From Chlorobiota bacterium (GTDB lineage: Bacteria; Bacteroidota; Ignavibacteria; Kapaibacteriales; UBA961): a stretch of 64,000 bases of DNA. The stretch is from the NCBI GenBank assembly GCA_014191195.1, contig BJGZ01000001.1, positions 124,001 to 188,000 of the forward strand. The letters run 5' to 3'. The notes beneath the pieces are model-generated. The model was given only the letters and a program-made list of their open reading frames with translations, did no database searches and was not told the DNA's origin. This document shows, piece after piece, positions 1 through 9,727 of this stretch. Every line of letters begins with the position of its first letter. The stretch's first letter is position 1. The position numbers and the translations under genes were made by a program.

Positions 1-283
1 ATTGTGCTCGGGATTTCCATTTGTCTTGTCTAGTTACAAATACAACCATCTGCTGTGCTGTTTTAGCGGCTGATTGGCTTAGGCAAAGTGGTATAAATTC
101 TTCGATTGTATCTTTAGAAGAAATCCAATGGAATTCCCATAATTGCATATTGCTACTATTTGGCGACAAGATAGCATGTTCAAGTGCATTTTGAATAATT
201 TCATCAGATACTTTGATATTGGGATCGAAGGATCTGTTGGAGCGTCTAAACTGTACGATTTTATCAAATTCTATTGAAAACAT
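1..283 (-). CDS. nitroreductase family protein (N-terminal part, runs off the window)
   Basis: The minus strand is open from an ATG at 283 to the window edge, giving 94 residues. The start reads like the FMN-binding nitroreductase fold: an Arg-Arg-Ser-x-Arg motif at residues 13-17 (phosphate-binding arginines), then SPNSSNMQLWEF near residues 40-51, the usual SPxSxNxQPW-type FMN segment. The family reduces nitro groups, quinones or flavins with NAD(P)H; the substrate cannot be told from this half. The start lies 6 bp after the stop of the Fe-S oxidoreductase gene at 290, so the two are probably co-transcribed. The C-terminal half is outside the window. Confidence 0.8.
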   Translation of the reverse strand, partial: MFSIEFDKIVQFRRSNRSFDPNIKVSDEIIQNALEHAILSPNSSNMQLWEFHWISSKDTIEEFIPLCLSQSAAKTAQQMVVFVTRQDKWKSRAQ

Positions 284-289
284 ATCTTA

Positions 290-2419
290 TTAATGATGAT
301 TATTAGTGTGTATCGATTCTAATAAGATTTCAGATATATCGCGTACTCGAACACTATCAACCATATCGACTGCCTTAATGCCATCTGTAATCATTGTAGT
401 ACAAAATGGACAATTCACAGCAATTGTTTTTGCTCCAGTAGCTAGTAATTCATTGGTTCTTGTAATATTTACTCTATCACCAACGGTTTCTTCCATAAAC
501 ATTCTTCCGCCGCCCGCACCGCAACAAAATCCTTTATCTTGAGATTTCTCTACCTCTATTATCGTTAAACCTGGTACATTCTCTAATAGTGCTCTTGGGG
601 CTTCATATTCATTATTATAACGACCTAAATAACATGAATCATGATATGTTATAGCATCTAAACTTACTGTAGTTTTTTCTTTATCAATAGAAAGTTTACC
701 CGATTCGATTAGTTCTTTCACATATTGAGAATGATGCATCACATCGTAAACTCCTCCAAATTGAGGATAATCATTTTTTAATGTATTAAAGCAATGTGGA
801 CATGTTGTAACAATTGTTTTAACATGATAAGCATTCATTGTTTCTACATTCATTTTGGTTAGCATATCAGCAAGATATTCATTACCCGATCTTCTTGCTG
901 GGTCTCCAGTGCAGCGCTCTTCAGTACCAAGAATGCGAAAATTTATATTTGCAATCTGCATAAGTTCTGCAAATGCCGAAGTAGTTTTCTTAGCTCTTTC
1001 ATCGAAACTTCCTGCGCAACCAACCCAGAATAAAACATCCATTTCTGGGTCTTCTGCAGCGGTTTTAATTCCTTTTCCATCTGCCCAATTTGCTCTGTCT
1101 TGCTCGCTAAATCCTCCCCAAGGAACAGAATTTGTTTCCATATTTCCATAAATATCTGGAAGTAAGGCACTTTCCTCATTAAATGATGATTCCATCATTA
1201 CCATAGAGCGTCTCATTCCAACAATTGCTGGAACATGTTCAATATTAACTGGACATTCCTGCATACATGCAGCACAAGTTGTACAAGCCCACAATGCATC
1301 TGGATTTACATAATCTCCAACAAGCTTTTTATTCCAAATATTCTGTTCATCATCATTCAATAATAAAGTAAAAAGCTGTGATTCATCAGAATCAAATTCA
1401 TCTGATTTTTTTCCAGTTAATAATCCATCTGCAGCTTTTCGTACATCTTGTCTAGAAGCATTTTTCTTATAATCAGTTATTTTATCTAATAATGGAGCCT
1501 TATCCATTATTCTATCATAAATACCAACAATAATCATTCTTGGGTCTAAAACTTTTCCAGTTTGATTTGCAGGGCAAACGCTTGTACATCTTCCACAATG
1601 TGTACATGTATAGCTGTCTACATATGTTTTCCACGAAAAATCCTCTATATCTGTGATGCCAAATTTGATAGCATCTTCTTTCTCAAAATCAATTTTTTCT
1701 AGAGAATTAACTGGTCCTAAATTGCTCAAAAACACATTTGGAATAGAAGTTAAAACATGCAAATGTTTACTAAATGGCAAATAATTGGTAAAGCAAAAAA
1801 TTAAGATAATATGCATCCACCAAAATATTTCAAATGAGATATGGCCCAAAGGAAGAATAGATGCAATAATGTTTGATACAGGCCTTAAAGCCCAAGAAAA
1901 ATCTGTCCCCATAGCAACTCTGGCAGAGTTCTGAAGCAATAAAGAAGTAACGATACTAAAAATTATTAGTAAAATCATTCCAGCTTCAACTTTTTCATTC
2001 TCTACTTGTAATCGTTTTATTTTTAAAATATATCTGCGCCATAACGATAAAGCAGTACCAATAATAATAAGTAAACAAAAGAAATCGGTAAGAACAGTTA
2101 TCACCGAATAAAGAGGTCCTAGAACATTAAAAGATAAGGCTGGATTGATACCTTCTAACACCGCTTCAGCTGCAGAGAATAGAAGAATTAAAAATCCCCA
2201 AAATATACCTGCATGTATTGGCCCGGCTACTTTATCTCTTAATATTTTTGTTTGTGCAAATCCCACTAACAATGTCTGCTTAATTCTCGCAAAAAGTTTA
2301 TCAGTTCTATTGTCTGGCTTTCCATAGCGTAAATAGCCTATAAGTCTTTTTACATTATTCGCAAAAAAACCACCAGCAATAAGTAAAGTAATGATAAACA
2401 GAATACTCTTAGTATCCAT
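290..2419 (-). CDS. membrane-bound heterodisulfide reductase-like Fe-S oxidoreductase
   Basis: This is a 709-residue fusion. The first 240 residues hold about five hydrophobic segments resembling a heme/quinone membrane subunit. Two CxxCxxC...CP ferredoxin motifs follow at about 272-282 and 379-389. Two CCG (HdrD-type) domains follow at about 465-555 and 590-675, including the CCGAGGG signature. The family passes electrons between soluble carriers (electron-transfer flavoprotein, for example) and membrane quinone; this layout resembles FadF/EtfAB:quinone oxidoreductases, but the partner is inferred. An upstream TTG at 2476 would add 19 residues. The ATG at 2419 is preferred because it begins directly with the first membrane helix. 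It heads an apparent operon with the nitroreductase gene. Confidence 0.85.
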   Translation of the reverse strand: MDTKSILFIITLLIAGGFFANNVKRLIGYLRYGKPDNRTDKLFARIKQTLLVGFAQTKILRDKVAGPIHAGIFWGFLILLFSAAEAVLEGINPALSFNVLGPLYSVITVLTDFFCLLIIIGTALSLWRRYILKIKRLQVENEKVEAGMILLIIFSIVTSLLLQNSARVAMGTDFSWALRPVSNIIASILPLGHISFEIFWWMHIILIFCFTNYLPFSKHLHVLTSIPNVFLSNLGPVNSLEKIDFEKEDAIKFGITDIEDFSWKTYVDSYTCTHCGRCTSVCPANQTGKVLDPRMIIVGIYDRIMDKAPLLDKITDYKKNASRQDVRKAADGLLTGKKSDEFDSDESQLFTLLLNDDEQNIWNKKLVGDYVNPDALWACTTCAACMQECPVNIEHVPAIVGMRRSMVMMESSFNEESALLPDIYGNMETNSVPWGGFSEQDRANWADGKGIKTAAEDPEMDVLFWVGCAGSFDERAKKTTSAFAELMQIANINFRILGTEERCTGDPARRSGNEYLADMLTKMNVETMNAYHVKTIVTTCPHCFNTLKNDYPQFGGVYDVMHHSQYVKELIESGKLSIDKEKTTVSLDAITYHDSCYLGRYNNEYEAPRALLENVPGLTIIEVEKSQDKGFCCGAGGGRMFMEETVGDRVNITRTNELLATGAKTIAVNCPFCTTMITDGIKAVDMVDSVRVRDISEILLESIHTNNHH

Positions 2420-2656
2420 GAGTAGCCTTATATAAGAAGAAAATGATGATTCCGGTTTGCTTTCATGATGCTGCAATCACAAAGCATAATATTGATTTGC
2501 AAAAATAACATAAAAATGCTTTTTAGATAAGCTTATGTTTTTGAAAATTAAATGGCTTGCATAAAATTTGATCATTTTTATTTCATTTAACTTCTATTGA
2601 TTTTGTAGATTAGGCCTTTCTTTTTAACATGGCTCAGAAATTCCCCTGTTTTACGC

Positions 2657-5600
2657 ATGAAAATACATATCTATTTATCATTTCTATTGTCTGTTTTTAC
2701 ATTCAATACTATTCTTTCTCAATCACATGAGAAAATAGGGAAGGCGCCACTCTTAGAATTACAATCACCTGAATCTATTGGAATTACCTTTTTTAATAGG
2801 CTGATAGAAACAGAAGATTTTAATTATAGTAGACAGTTCTTTGTGTATATAGGTAATGGTGTTGCAGCTGGTGATATTAATAATGATGGATTGATAGATC
2901 TTTTCTTTACAGGTATGCAAGTACCTAATACATTATATCTCAATAAAGGAAATTGGAAATTTGAAGATATCTCAAAAAAAGCTGGAATTTCAGATTCTGC
3001 TTCTTTGAGTTTTGGTTCTACTTTTGTAGATATAGATGGTGATGGCGATCTAGACCTTTATATATGTAGATTTAATGATCCAAATTTATTGTATATCAAT
3101 AATGGTAATGGCATATTCACTGAAAAAGGTGCTGAATATGGTTTGAATTTTGAAGGTAAAAGTGTTCAAGCTGTATTTTTTGATTATGATCATGATGGGG
3201 ATTTAGATGCATATATTGGTCAAAATGGGTATACTGCCGGCGGCTATGCCCAAGTGCATGGCTATGCAGATAAGCTCATGATCAATAATAATGGTATATT
3301 TTCAGATATCTCAAAACAAGCTGGAATTGATGATGATAGATATTGTTTAAGTGTTGCTTTAGGGGATCTAAATAATGATGGGTGGACAGATATTTATGTA
3401 GCAAATGACTTTGAAGCCAGGGATTTGCTCTATATCAATAATAAGAATGGTACTTTTACTGATATCGCCCCGCAGAAACTTCGTCATACTTCTCATTTTT
3501 CTATGGGCTCTGATATTGGAGATATCAATAATGATGGATTGGCCGATATATTAACAGTTGATATGTTGCCTCCAGATCATGAAAGACGTTTAACACAAAT
3601 GACAACCCCTTCTACTTTTAATCCATATTTTGATTCCACTTCTTTAACCAGAAATTGCCTTCAATTAAACTGTGGAAATCTTAATTTTTGTGATATTGGT
3701 TATTTAGCCGGAATTGCAGAAACAGATTGGAGTTGGGCTAGCTTGTTTGCCGATATGGATAATGATGGCATGCAAGATATTTGTATCATGAATGGTATAA
3801 ATAGAGATGGACAAGACATGGATATTGCTAGTTATAGCGTTAAGAAAAAGACTGATAAGTTTATGTGGCTTATTAATTCTTTGCCTAAAACTAGATTAAG
3901 AAATTATGTTTTTAGAAATAAAGGGAATCTTCAATTTGAAGATATAAGTAATGAATGGGGTCTTACGCAAAAGTTAAGTACAAATGGTGCTATTTATGCC
4001 GATTTCGATAATGATGGTGATCTAGATATGGCATTGAATAATATAGATTCCAATGCTTTTCTTTATCGTAATATGGCGGTTGAACAAAAACGTGGCAATT
4101 TTTTGAGGATACAATTACGCGGAGCTGCAAAAAATAGCGCAGGTATTGGTGCAAAGATCGAAGTTCATTATACCGTAAAAGGCAAAGATTTTATTGCATA
4201 TAGAGAAGCCCATTCAGGTCGTGGATTTTTATCTTGTGTAGATCCAATCATTCATGTTGGATTGGCAGATGCTACTGAAATCAAAAAAGTAATTGTGTAT
4301 TGGCCAGGATCTTTAAAACAAATAGTGAATTCTGTGCCTATTAATAAATTGATAACGATTAAACAAGCAGATGAAAAATATGCGGCAATGATTGATTCCA
4401 AACCATTGCTATGTACAGAAGTATCTGCATCAGAAAGTATTGATTATAAGCATAAAGAAAATCTATTTGATGATTTTTATCAACAGCGTTTAATGCCTGG
4501 AAGGCTTTCAATAAATGGACCAGCCATTGCTGCTGCTGATATTAATGGCGACGCTATAGATGACTTAATAATTGGTGGTTCTCACGAAATCCCAGCGATG
4601 TGTTATATCGGAAATGCTTCAGGAAAATTTACAATACTCACTCAACCTGCATTCGAAGCTGATTTTCGATATGAAGATCAGGGAATTTTGCTGTTTGATG
4701 CAGATGGTGATGGAGACAATGACTGCTATATTAGTTCTGGTGGTAATGAACTTGCCCAAGAAGAAATGGACCTATTACAAGACAGACTGTATATAAATGA
4801 TGGAAAAGGCTTATTTGCTAAAGCTCAAGGAATAATGGAAATACCTGGTGAACAATCGGCTGCATCTTGTACAGTTGGCGCTGATTACGATAGTGATGGT
4901 GATATAGATATATTTATTGGTGCCAGAGCTATTCCCGGAAAATATCCCTTTATCCCAAAGTCTATACTTCTTAGAAAAGATATAAATGGCTGGAAAGATA
5001 TAACTGATTCTATAGCTCCAGGTTTAAGTTCTATAGGATTAGTAACTTCTGCATTGTGGAGCGATGTTGATAATGATAATGATATGGATTTATGGATAGT
5101 TGGCGAATGGATGTCTCCAACTTTATTTATAAACAATAAAGGAAAATTATCAATTTCTCATCCAATTAAAGATTCAATTTCTGGTGCTTATAATAGTATA
5201 ATTTCTGCAGATATCGATAATGATGGCGATATGGATTATGTGTGTGGAAATGTAGGAAAGAATACGCGATATAAACCAACCATAGAAAAACCTATAGAAT
5301 TATATGTCAAAGATTTTGATGAAAATGGTAGCAATGATGTGATTATGACATATTGGAATGGTGGAAAACGCTATCCAGTAAGAATGAGGGCTCCTTTATA
5401 TGCTCAAATACCTACCTTAAATAGAAGGTTTCCAAATTATCATAGTTATGGCCAAGCCAGTTTCGAAGATATCTTTGGTGCTTCAATTACTGATGCACTT
5501 CATTTTACTGCACATAATTATTCAACGATGTGGTTGGAAAATAAAGGTGCAGGACAGTTTATTGTGCATGAATTACCTATTGAGATGCAATTTTCTCCTA

Positions 5601-6049
5601 TATATGGCTTAATTGCCGAGGATTTTAATGCTGATGGTGCAATGGATATCATGGCTATTGGAAATTTTAATGGTCCCGACCCCGAAATGTTCCGTTATGA
5701 TAATGGTTTGGGATGTGTTCTATTAGGAAATGGGAAAGGTGATTTTACATATCTTCCTTCTTTACAAAGCGGTTTAATTGTACCTAAAGATGGTCGTAGT
5801 TTAATCATGATTCCTATAGGAAAACAAAATATACATATTATTGCTGGCATTAATTCTGGCAAAGCACAATCTTTTACTATCGATATCCCCAATAAAGGCT
5901 CTGTGCAAAAAAACAAAACAAGAAAATCTATAACTATAAAACTGAAAAATGGAAAAAGACAAAAAAGGGAATTTCCATTGGGGAGTGGTTATTATTCGCA
6001 AAGTCCAGCTTTTTATATTTTGCCTCAAGGCGCTACGGTAGAAAACTAA
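2657..6049 (+). CDS. secreted FG-GAP/VCBS repeat protein with ASPIC/UnbV domain
   Basis: The 1130-residue protein starts with a Sec signal peptide (hydrophobic segment ending near residue 22, LSQS). It carries many calcium-type repeats of the form D-x-D-x-D-G-D-x-D with the following hydrophobic strand, as in beta-propeller FG-GAP/VCBS proteins. Residues about 478-570 match an ASPIC/UnbV domain (NSAGIGAKI and GRGFLS segments). After that a second run of repeats follows. Such proteins are exported and often sit on the surface of Bacteroidota; their ligands are mostly unknown and none is inferred here. No C-terminal T9SS sorting domain is obvious. Its end overlaps the convergent DUF5683 gene by 4 bp. 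Confidence 0.85.
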   Translation: MKIHIYLSFLLSVFTFNTILSQSHEKIGKAPLLELQSPESIGITFFNRLIETEDFNYSRQFFVYIGNGVAAGDINNDGLIDLFFTGMQVPNTLYLNKGNWKFEDISKKAGISDSASLSFGSTFVDIDGDGDLDLYICRFNDPNLLYINNGNGIFTEKGAEYGLNFEGKSVQAVFFDYDHDGDLDAYIGQNGYTAGGYAQVHGYADKLMINNNGIFSDISKQAGIDDDRYCLSVALGDLNNDGWTDIYVANDFEARDLLYINNKNGTFTDIAPQKLRHTSHFSMGSDIGDINNDGLADILTVDMLPPDHERRLTQMTTPSTFNPYFDSTSLTRNCLQLNCGNLNFCDIGYLAGIAETDWSWASLFADMDNDGMQDICIMNGINRDGQDMDIASYSVKKKTDKFMWLINSLPKTRLRNYVFRNKGNLQFEDISNEWGLTQKLSTNGAIYADFDNDGDLDMALNNIDSNAFLYRNMAVEQKRGNFLRIQLRGAAKNSAGIGAKIEVHYTVKGKDFIAYREAHSGRGFLSCVDPIIHVGLADATEIKKVIVYWPGSLKQIVNSVPINKLITIKQADEKYAAMIDSKPLLCTEVSASESIDYKHKENLFDDFYQQRLMPGRLSINGPAIAAADINGDAIDDLIIGGSHEIPAMCYIGNASGKFTILTQPAFEADFRYEDQGILLFDADGDGDNDCYISSGGNELAQEEMDLLQDRLYINDGKGLFAKAQGIMEIPGEQSAASCTVGADYDSDGDIDIFIGARAIPGKYPFIPKSILLRKDINGWKDITDSIAPGLSSIGLVTSALWSDVDNDNDMDLWIVGEWMSPTLFINNKGKLSISHPIKDSISGAYNSIISADIDNDGDMDYVCGNVGKNTRYKPTIEKPIELYVKDFDENGSNDVIMTYWNGGKRYPVRMRAPLYAQIPTLNRRFPNYHSYGQASFEDIFGASITDALHFTAHNYSTMWLENKGAGQFIVHELPIEMQFSPIYGLIAEDFNADGAMDIMAIGNFNGPDPEMFRYDNGLGCVLLGNGKGDFTYLPSLQSGLIVPKDGRSLIMIPIGKQNIHIIAGINSGKAQSFTIDIPNKGSVQKNKTRKSITIKLKNGKRQKREFPLGSGYYSQSPAFYILPQGATVEN

Positions 6050-6588
6050 AAAGTAATTCTAGCAGAGAAAACTCCGCCATTATTGATTGGATGTGGAAGA
6101 ATAGTCATAGACAAATCATCACTGATGTCAAAATCAAAAAGATGGGCACCTACATAAGCATCAACGGCAGCAATTCCATAAACAGCTAATAGATATAATC
6201 CATTTATATCTCTATTATTATTATAAAATTCTCTTTTTCTTTGTAGTAAATCAATTTCAGGTAATAATGGTGATTGTCCATTTGCAATTGCTTGATTATA
6301 AGCATCTGCATTTTGAGTATAAAGGGAGTGATTATGGAGTATCTGATAGATAAAAAAACCTGCAGCACCCGCTGCTAAAGGGGCTTTCCAATAAGACTCT
6401 ACATATAGTTGGCCACTACCTGGAAATATAAAAGAATAGAGAACAGCATTAAATGGAGATTTACTTTGCTTTAATACAATGCTATTAGAATCTTTTATAA
6501 TTGGGATAATAGAACTATCCTGGGCAAGTGCAGAGGAATATATCAGGCAACAAATCGCTGCCAGATAGATATATCTTATTTTATTCAC
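6046..6588 (-). CDS. DUF5683-type exported membrane protein
   Basis: From a GTG start at 6588 the protein has 180 residues. It has a clear signal peptide (MNKIRYIYLAAICC...SALAQ), then a PGSGQLY segment followed by two hydrophobic stretches, as in the DUF5683 family of Bacteroidota. The function of that family is unknown. The GTG is chosen because it overlaps the stop of the upstream tatA/B-like gene in the string GTGAATAA, the geometry of translational coupling, and because the signal peptide begins there. A longer in-frame version from an ATG at 6663 would bury the signal peptide behind 25 residues. Last gene of the purS-purQ-tat operon. Confidence 0.6.
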   Translation of the reverse strand: MNKIRYIYLAAICCLIYSSALAQDSSIIPIIKDSNSIVLKQSKSPFNAVLYSFIFPGSGQLYVESYWKAPLAAGAAGFFIYQILHNHSLYTQNADAYNQAIANGQSPLLPEIDLLQRKREFYNNNRDINGLYLLAVYGIAAVDAYVGAHLFDFDISDDLSMTILPHPINNGGVFSARITF

Positions 6589-6964
6589 CTTGTTCAAGAG
6601 TTTTTTGCGGATTGGGGTCTGAAATATGTGTAGAATCTTCTTGTATTTCATCGATATGCACATTTCTTGCTAAAGACCCTTCAGCTGGCCTAATAGAGAT
6701 TGTTTGTGTTTCTGATTCTACAATTGTTGTATCTATCTGAATCTGAGATGAAGATTCATTTATAACTGTATTTGTGATATTTGTTTGTTTTTCTACCTCT
6801 GTAGAGATATCACGAATCTGAGATTTTAAATCTTCTTGTGCTTTCCTAAAATAGCGTATTCCTTTCCCTATCGAATGCATTACTTCCGGGATTTTCTTTG
6901 GCCCAAACAATAATAAAATTGCTAAGCCAATCATAAGAAATTCTGCTCCGCCAATATCAAACAT
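6581..6964 (-). CDS. TatA/TatB family twin-arginine translocase subunit
   Basis: The 127-residue protein opens with a short periplasmic stub and one membrane helix (about residues 8-21). The FGPKKIPEVM hinge and an amphipathic helix follow, then a long polar tail of about 70 residues. This is the TatA/B/E fold; the long tail is more TatB-like, while the GPKKIP hinge suits either. Together with the shorter TatA at 7010-7192 and TatC at 45640-46386 it would make up a Tat system exporting folded proteins. It follows tatA by 45 bp and overlaps the next gene by 8 bp. Confidence 0.8.
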   Translation of the reverse strand: MFDIGGAEFLMIGLAILLLFGPKKIPEVMHSIGKGIRYFRKAQEDLKSQIRDISTEVEKQTNITNTVINESSSQIQIDTTIVESETQTISIRPAEGSLARNVHIDEIQEDSTHISDPNPQKTLEQGE

Positions 6965-7009
6965 GGAGTTTCTTTATTGATAGTAAAAACAATACAAAAA
7001 GCTAAAGCC

Positions 7010-7192
7010 TTATTCTGTGTCTTTCTTTTCTGATGTTGAATCTTTTATGTCTTCACCATTGGAAGCTTTTTTAAATTCACGAATACCACTTCCCAATCCG
7101 CGCATCAATTCTGGAATTTTTTTTGCACCAAAAAAGATAATAATGAATAGCAATATAAGTAGCCATTCCGATCCGCCGGGGAGAAAACCCAT
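7010..7192 (-). CDS. tatA: TatA twin-arginine translocase subunit
   Basis: This 60-residue protein has the minimal TatA layout: a short N-terminus (MGFLPGGSEW), one membrane helix at about residues 10-21, the FGAKKIPELMRGLG hinge and an amphipathic helix, and a short charged tail. TatA oligomers form the protein-conducting part of the twin-arginine translocase in the inner membrane. It lies between purQ (45 bp upstream) and the second TatA/B-like gene. The pairing of a short TatA with a longer TatA/B-like protein suggests a division of labour, which is inference. Confidence 0.9.
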   Translation of the reverse strand: MGFLPGGSEWLLILLFIIIFFGAKKIPELMRGLGSGIREFKKASNGEDIKDSTSEKKDTE

Positions 7193-7237
7193 AAAAACCT
7201 CATAATGTGAAAATGATCAAGTACATAGTCAAAATAT

Positions 7238-7939
7238 TTATATAAGTACTTCAGCTGCAGAAATCAATGATTGAAATACTGCCAATCCATCTGCATTACC
7301 AATCTGTACATCGCAACAACGCTCTGGATGAGGCATCATACCAAGAATATTTCCTTGTTCATTGAGGATGCCTGCTATATTCCTTGCCGAACCATTTGGA
7401 TTAGAATCAAGATTTGTATTGCCATTCACATCGCAATATTTAAATGCAACTCTGCCTTGTTGTTCAAGCATGTTTAAGGTGTCTTCATCAGCAAAATAAT
7501 TACCTTCTCCATGAGCAATAGGCACTCGCAAAATTTGTCCCTGTTCTAATCTATTTGTAAATGGTGAGACACTATTTTCAGCTCTTACATATATATCCTT
7601 GCAGATAAAATTAAGTGATGAATTGCGTAATAATGCACCAGGTAATAGACCTGATTCTGTTAAAATCTGAAAGCCATTACATATTCCCAATACATATCCA
7701 CCACGTTTAGCATGCTGGGTAACAGCTGTCATAATTGGAGATACACGAGCAATTGCACCACATCTCAAATAATCGCCATAAGAAAAACCACCAGGTAAGA
7801 TTATACAATCTGTTCCTTTTGGTATCGAAGTATCTTTATGCCACAACATAATTGATTCGCTTTCAGCATTATGCCTAGTTGCATAAAATGCATCATGATC
7901 ACAATTTGAACCCGGAAATACCACTATTCCAAATCTCAT
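7238..7939 (-). CDS. purQ: phosphoribosylformylglycinamidine synthase, glutaminase subunit PurQ
   Basis: PurQ is the glutamine amidotransferase subunit of FGAM synthase in de novo purine synthesis and supplies ammonia to PurL. The 233 residues have the class I amidotransferase triad: the nucleophile Cys87 in GICNGFQ, with His204 and Glu206 in MMPHPER. The N-terminal FPGSNCDHD motif is typical. It starts 2 bp after the purS stop, so the two are tightly coupled; purL is not in the window. The length is normal for small PurQ proteins. Confidence 0.97.
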   Translation of the reverse strand: MRFGIVVFPGSNCDHDAFYATRHNAESESIMLWHKDTSIPKGTDCIILPGGFSYGDYLRCGAIARVSPIMTAVTQHAKRGGYVLGICNGFQILTESGLLPGALLRNSSLNFICKDIYVRAENSVSPFTNRLEQGQILRVPIAHGEGNYFADEDTLNMLEQQGRVAFKYCDVNGNTNLDSNPNGSARNIAGILNEQGNILGMMPHPERCCDVQIGNADGLAVFQSLISAAEVLI

Positions 7940-7941
7940 GA

Positions 7942-8202
7942 TTATGCCTCCATTTCATGAAGTTCAATATGGTAATCTTCCATAATTGGATTTGAAATGA
8001 TTGTTTTACATGCATCAGAAAGCATTTCATAAGCTTTTTCTGCATTTTCTGCATCTATTTCCAATTCGACATGTTTGCCAATTCTTGTATTCTTAATCAT
8101 TGGGAAATTTGTGGAATGTAAGGCATGTTCTACTGTTTTACCTTGAACATCTAAAATGCTCTTTCGCAAAGAAACTGTTATCGATGCTTTGAAGTGTTTC
8201 AT
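7942..8202 (-). CDS. purS: phosphoribosylformylglycinamidine synthase subunit PurS
   Basis: PurS is a small protein that bridges PurQ and PurL in the FGAM synthase complex of organisms with the split enzyme. The 86-residue product has the family pattern: a beta strand, LDVQGKTVEHAL, then the conserved R-x-G-K near residues 40-45, and a C-terminal strand. It is the first gene of the operon purS-purQ-tatA-tatA/B-DUF5683. A possible -7 element (TATTTTTG on the minus strand) lies at 8237-8244, without a clear -33 partner. Confidence 0.95.
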   Translation of the reverse strand: MKHFKASITVSLRKSILDVQGKTVEHALHSTNFPMIKNTRIGKHVELEIDAENAEKAYEMLSDACKTIISNPIMEDYHIELHEMEA

Positions 8203-8374
8203 GAGAAAATATATTGTGATAAAGGATTACTATGAGCAAAAATACAAAAACTGATTCGTTATTTTGACAATGATTACAATCAATTTTTTATTGGATCTAA
8301 GGTTTATTGAATTGAATTCAATGAAAAATCATTGATATATGATTCGTGTAAATTTCTTTCATATATTTTCATAA

Positions 8375-8390
8375 TAAGAACATGTTCTTA
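8375..8390. promoter_or_regulatory. 16-bp perfect palindrome, possible operator
   Basis: TAAGAACATGTTCTTA is a perfect 16-bp palindrome centred about 37 bp upstream of the methyltransferase start at 8420. The core GAACATGTTC has the half-sites of LexA-like or other homodimeric repressor sites, but its 2-bp spacer differs from the Gram-positive SOS box. A smaller palindrome, ATTGAATTCAAT, lies at 8311-8322 in the same 217-bp gap. Operator function is inference. Confidence 0.35.
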
Positions 8391-8419
8391 AAAACCTATA
8401 TTTTGTAAAAAAATATTTG

Positions 8420-9727
8420 ATGTTTTACAATGCTGATAAATACAATTCTATGCTTCAATCTGGAATACATACCGTAAAAGAGTTCTTCATTTCTAGTGAA
8501 CATTCAGACATGTTGGCGTCTGATATTATTCTTACATTTTCGGATTGCAGAGTTAAAGAGTCTATTACTATTGAACCAGATAATCAATCGTATCTTTATT
8601 GTAAAAAAATGACGGTAATGATTAGCTCTCAACAAGATTCGCAGATCTCAATTCAAAGAGAAATTCTTACTCAGAAGCAGTCTTTTACGTATAATTTTAG
8701 TCTAAATAATATTAAAGAATTGTTTCAGATTATTGATTCATATCTACATGTACCTTTTGGACAATTACATATTCAAATGAGCCATAAGGACCTCTATATA
8801 AGGTCTCAAGGAAAATATAACAGCATATCTAGTCCTTCTTTATTATACAAATATACTGCTCCATCAAAAAAGAATTGGGTTAACAAATCCTTTAATGATC
8901 TTGAAAAAGATATGCTTGTAAATCCTTACAATGCAGAAATCTTACTTAAAGCATTAGGGATTTGCGATCAGAAAGGTGTCATTATACCTTCTATGAGAGA
9001 TAAATACAAGCAAATCAATCACTTCATCAATCTCTATAAACAACAATCTTCACATATTGATAATAAGAAAATTAGAATTATAGATAGCGGATGCGGAAAA
9101 GCATATTTAAGTTTTTCATTATTGTGGTGGATGATTTATAGCTGTCATCTCGAAGCAGAATTATATGGTTTAGAATATAACCCAGTACTTGTAGATTTTT
9201 GTAATACTTCTTCTAAAAATCTTGGATTGGAACACCTTGCACATTTTGAGTGTACACCTATTGTTGATTGGAATGGACCTAAAATCGACGAATTCGCTGA
9301 AGTCCATATTGCTTTGCATGCATGTGATACTGCAACAGATGATGCTTTGTTTTTAGCATTACATAGAAAAGCAGCAATTATTTTGGCTGCTCCATGTTGT
9401 CACCATTATGTGCAACAACAAATGAATATTAAAAATATGCCAGAGAATATATCTTTATTGCTAAAAGATGGAATAGCTAAAGAACGTTTAGGAGACTTAA
9501 TTACTGATTCAATGCGTAAAGACATTTTATGTAGTCAAAGCTATAGTGCAGATTTAATAGAATTTACTCCATTAGAACATACTGCTAAAAATATCATGAT
9601 TAGGGCTGTATATATACACAATATGCCACATAAACATAAGCAAGAAGCCCTGGAAAGATGGCAAAATGCAAGCAAAGAATTTAATGTAAAACCCAAATTG
9701 GCGGAATATATTCTCAATCAAAATTGA
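8420..9727 (+). CDS. SAM-dependent methyltransferase (METTL25/Methyltransf_32 type)
   Basis: The product has 435 residues. The N-terminal 170 residues are not recognised. A class I methyltransferase core follows, with the SAM-binding motif DSGCGKAYLSFSL near residue 222, an acidic LEYNP after the second strand, then IALHACDTATDDAL and the APCCHHY signature. The ALHACDTATD plus PCCH pair is characteristic of the METTL25/GSTCD-like family. The substrate is unknown; rRNA or protein methylation is possible. An overlapping TTG at 8417 is an alternative start; the ATG is preferred. A 16-bp palindrome sits just upstream. The last 10 bp overlap the convergent gene. Confidence 0.8.
   Translation: MFYNADKYNSMLQSGIHTVKEFFISSEHSDMLASDIILTFSDCRVKESITIEPDNQSYLYCKKMTVMISSQQDSQISIQREILTQKQSFTYNFSLNNIKELFQIIDSYLHVPFGQLHIQMSHKDLYIRSQGKYNSISSPSLLYKYTAPSKKNWVNKSFNDLEKDMLVNPYNAEILLKALGICDQKGVIIPSMRDKYKQINHFINLYKQQSSHIDNKKIRIIDSGCGKAYLSFSLLWWMIYSCHLEAELYGLEYNPVLVDFCNTSSKNLGLEHLAHFECTPIVDWNGPKIDEFAEVHIALHACDTATDDALFLALHRKAAIILAAPCCHHYVQQQMNIKNMPENISLLLKDGIAKERLGDLITDSMRKDILCSQSYSADLIEFTPLEHTAKNIMIRAVYIHNMPHKHKQEALERWQNASKEFNVKPKLAEYILNQN

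Noticed and set aside
79-267. 62-codon minus-strand frame at the window start
   Set aside because: It is an out-of-frame shadow of the nitroreductase gene, which is open through to the window edge.
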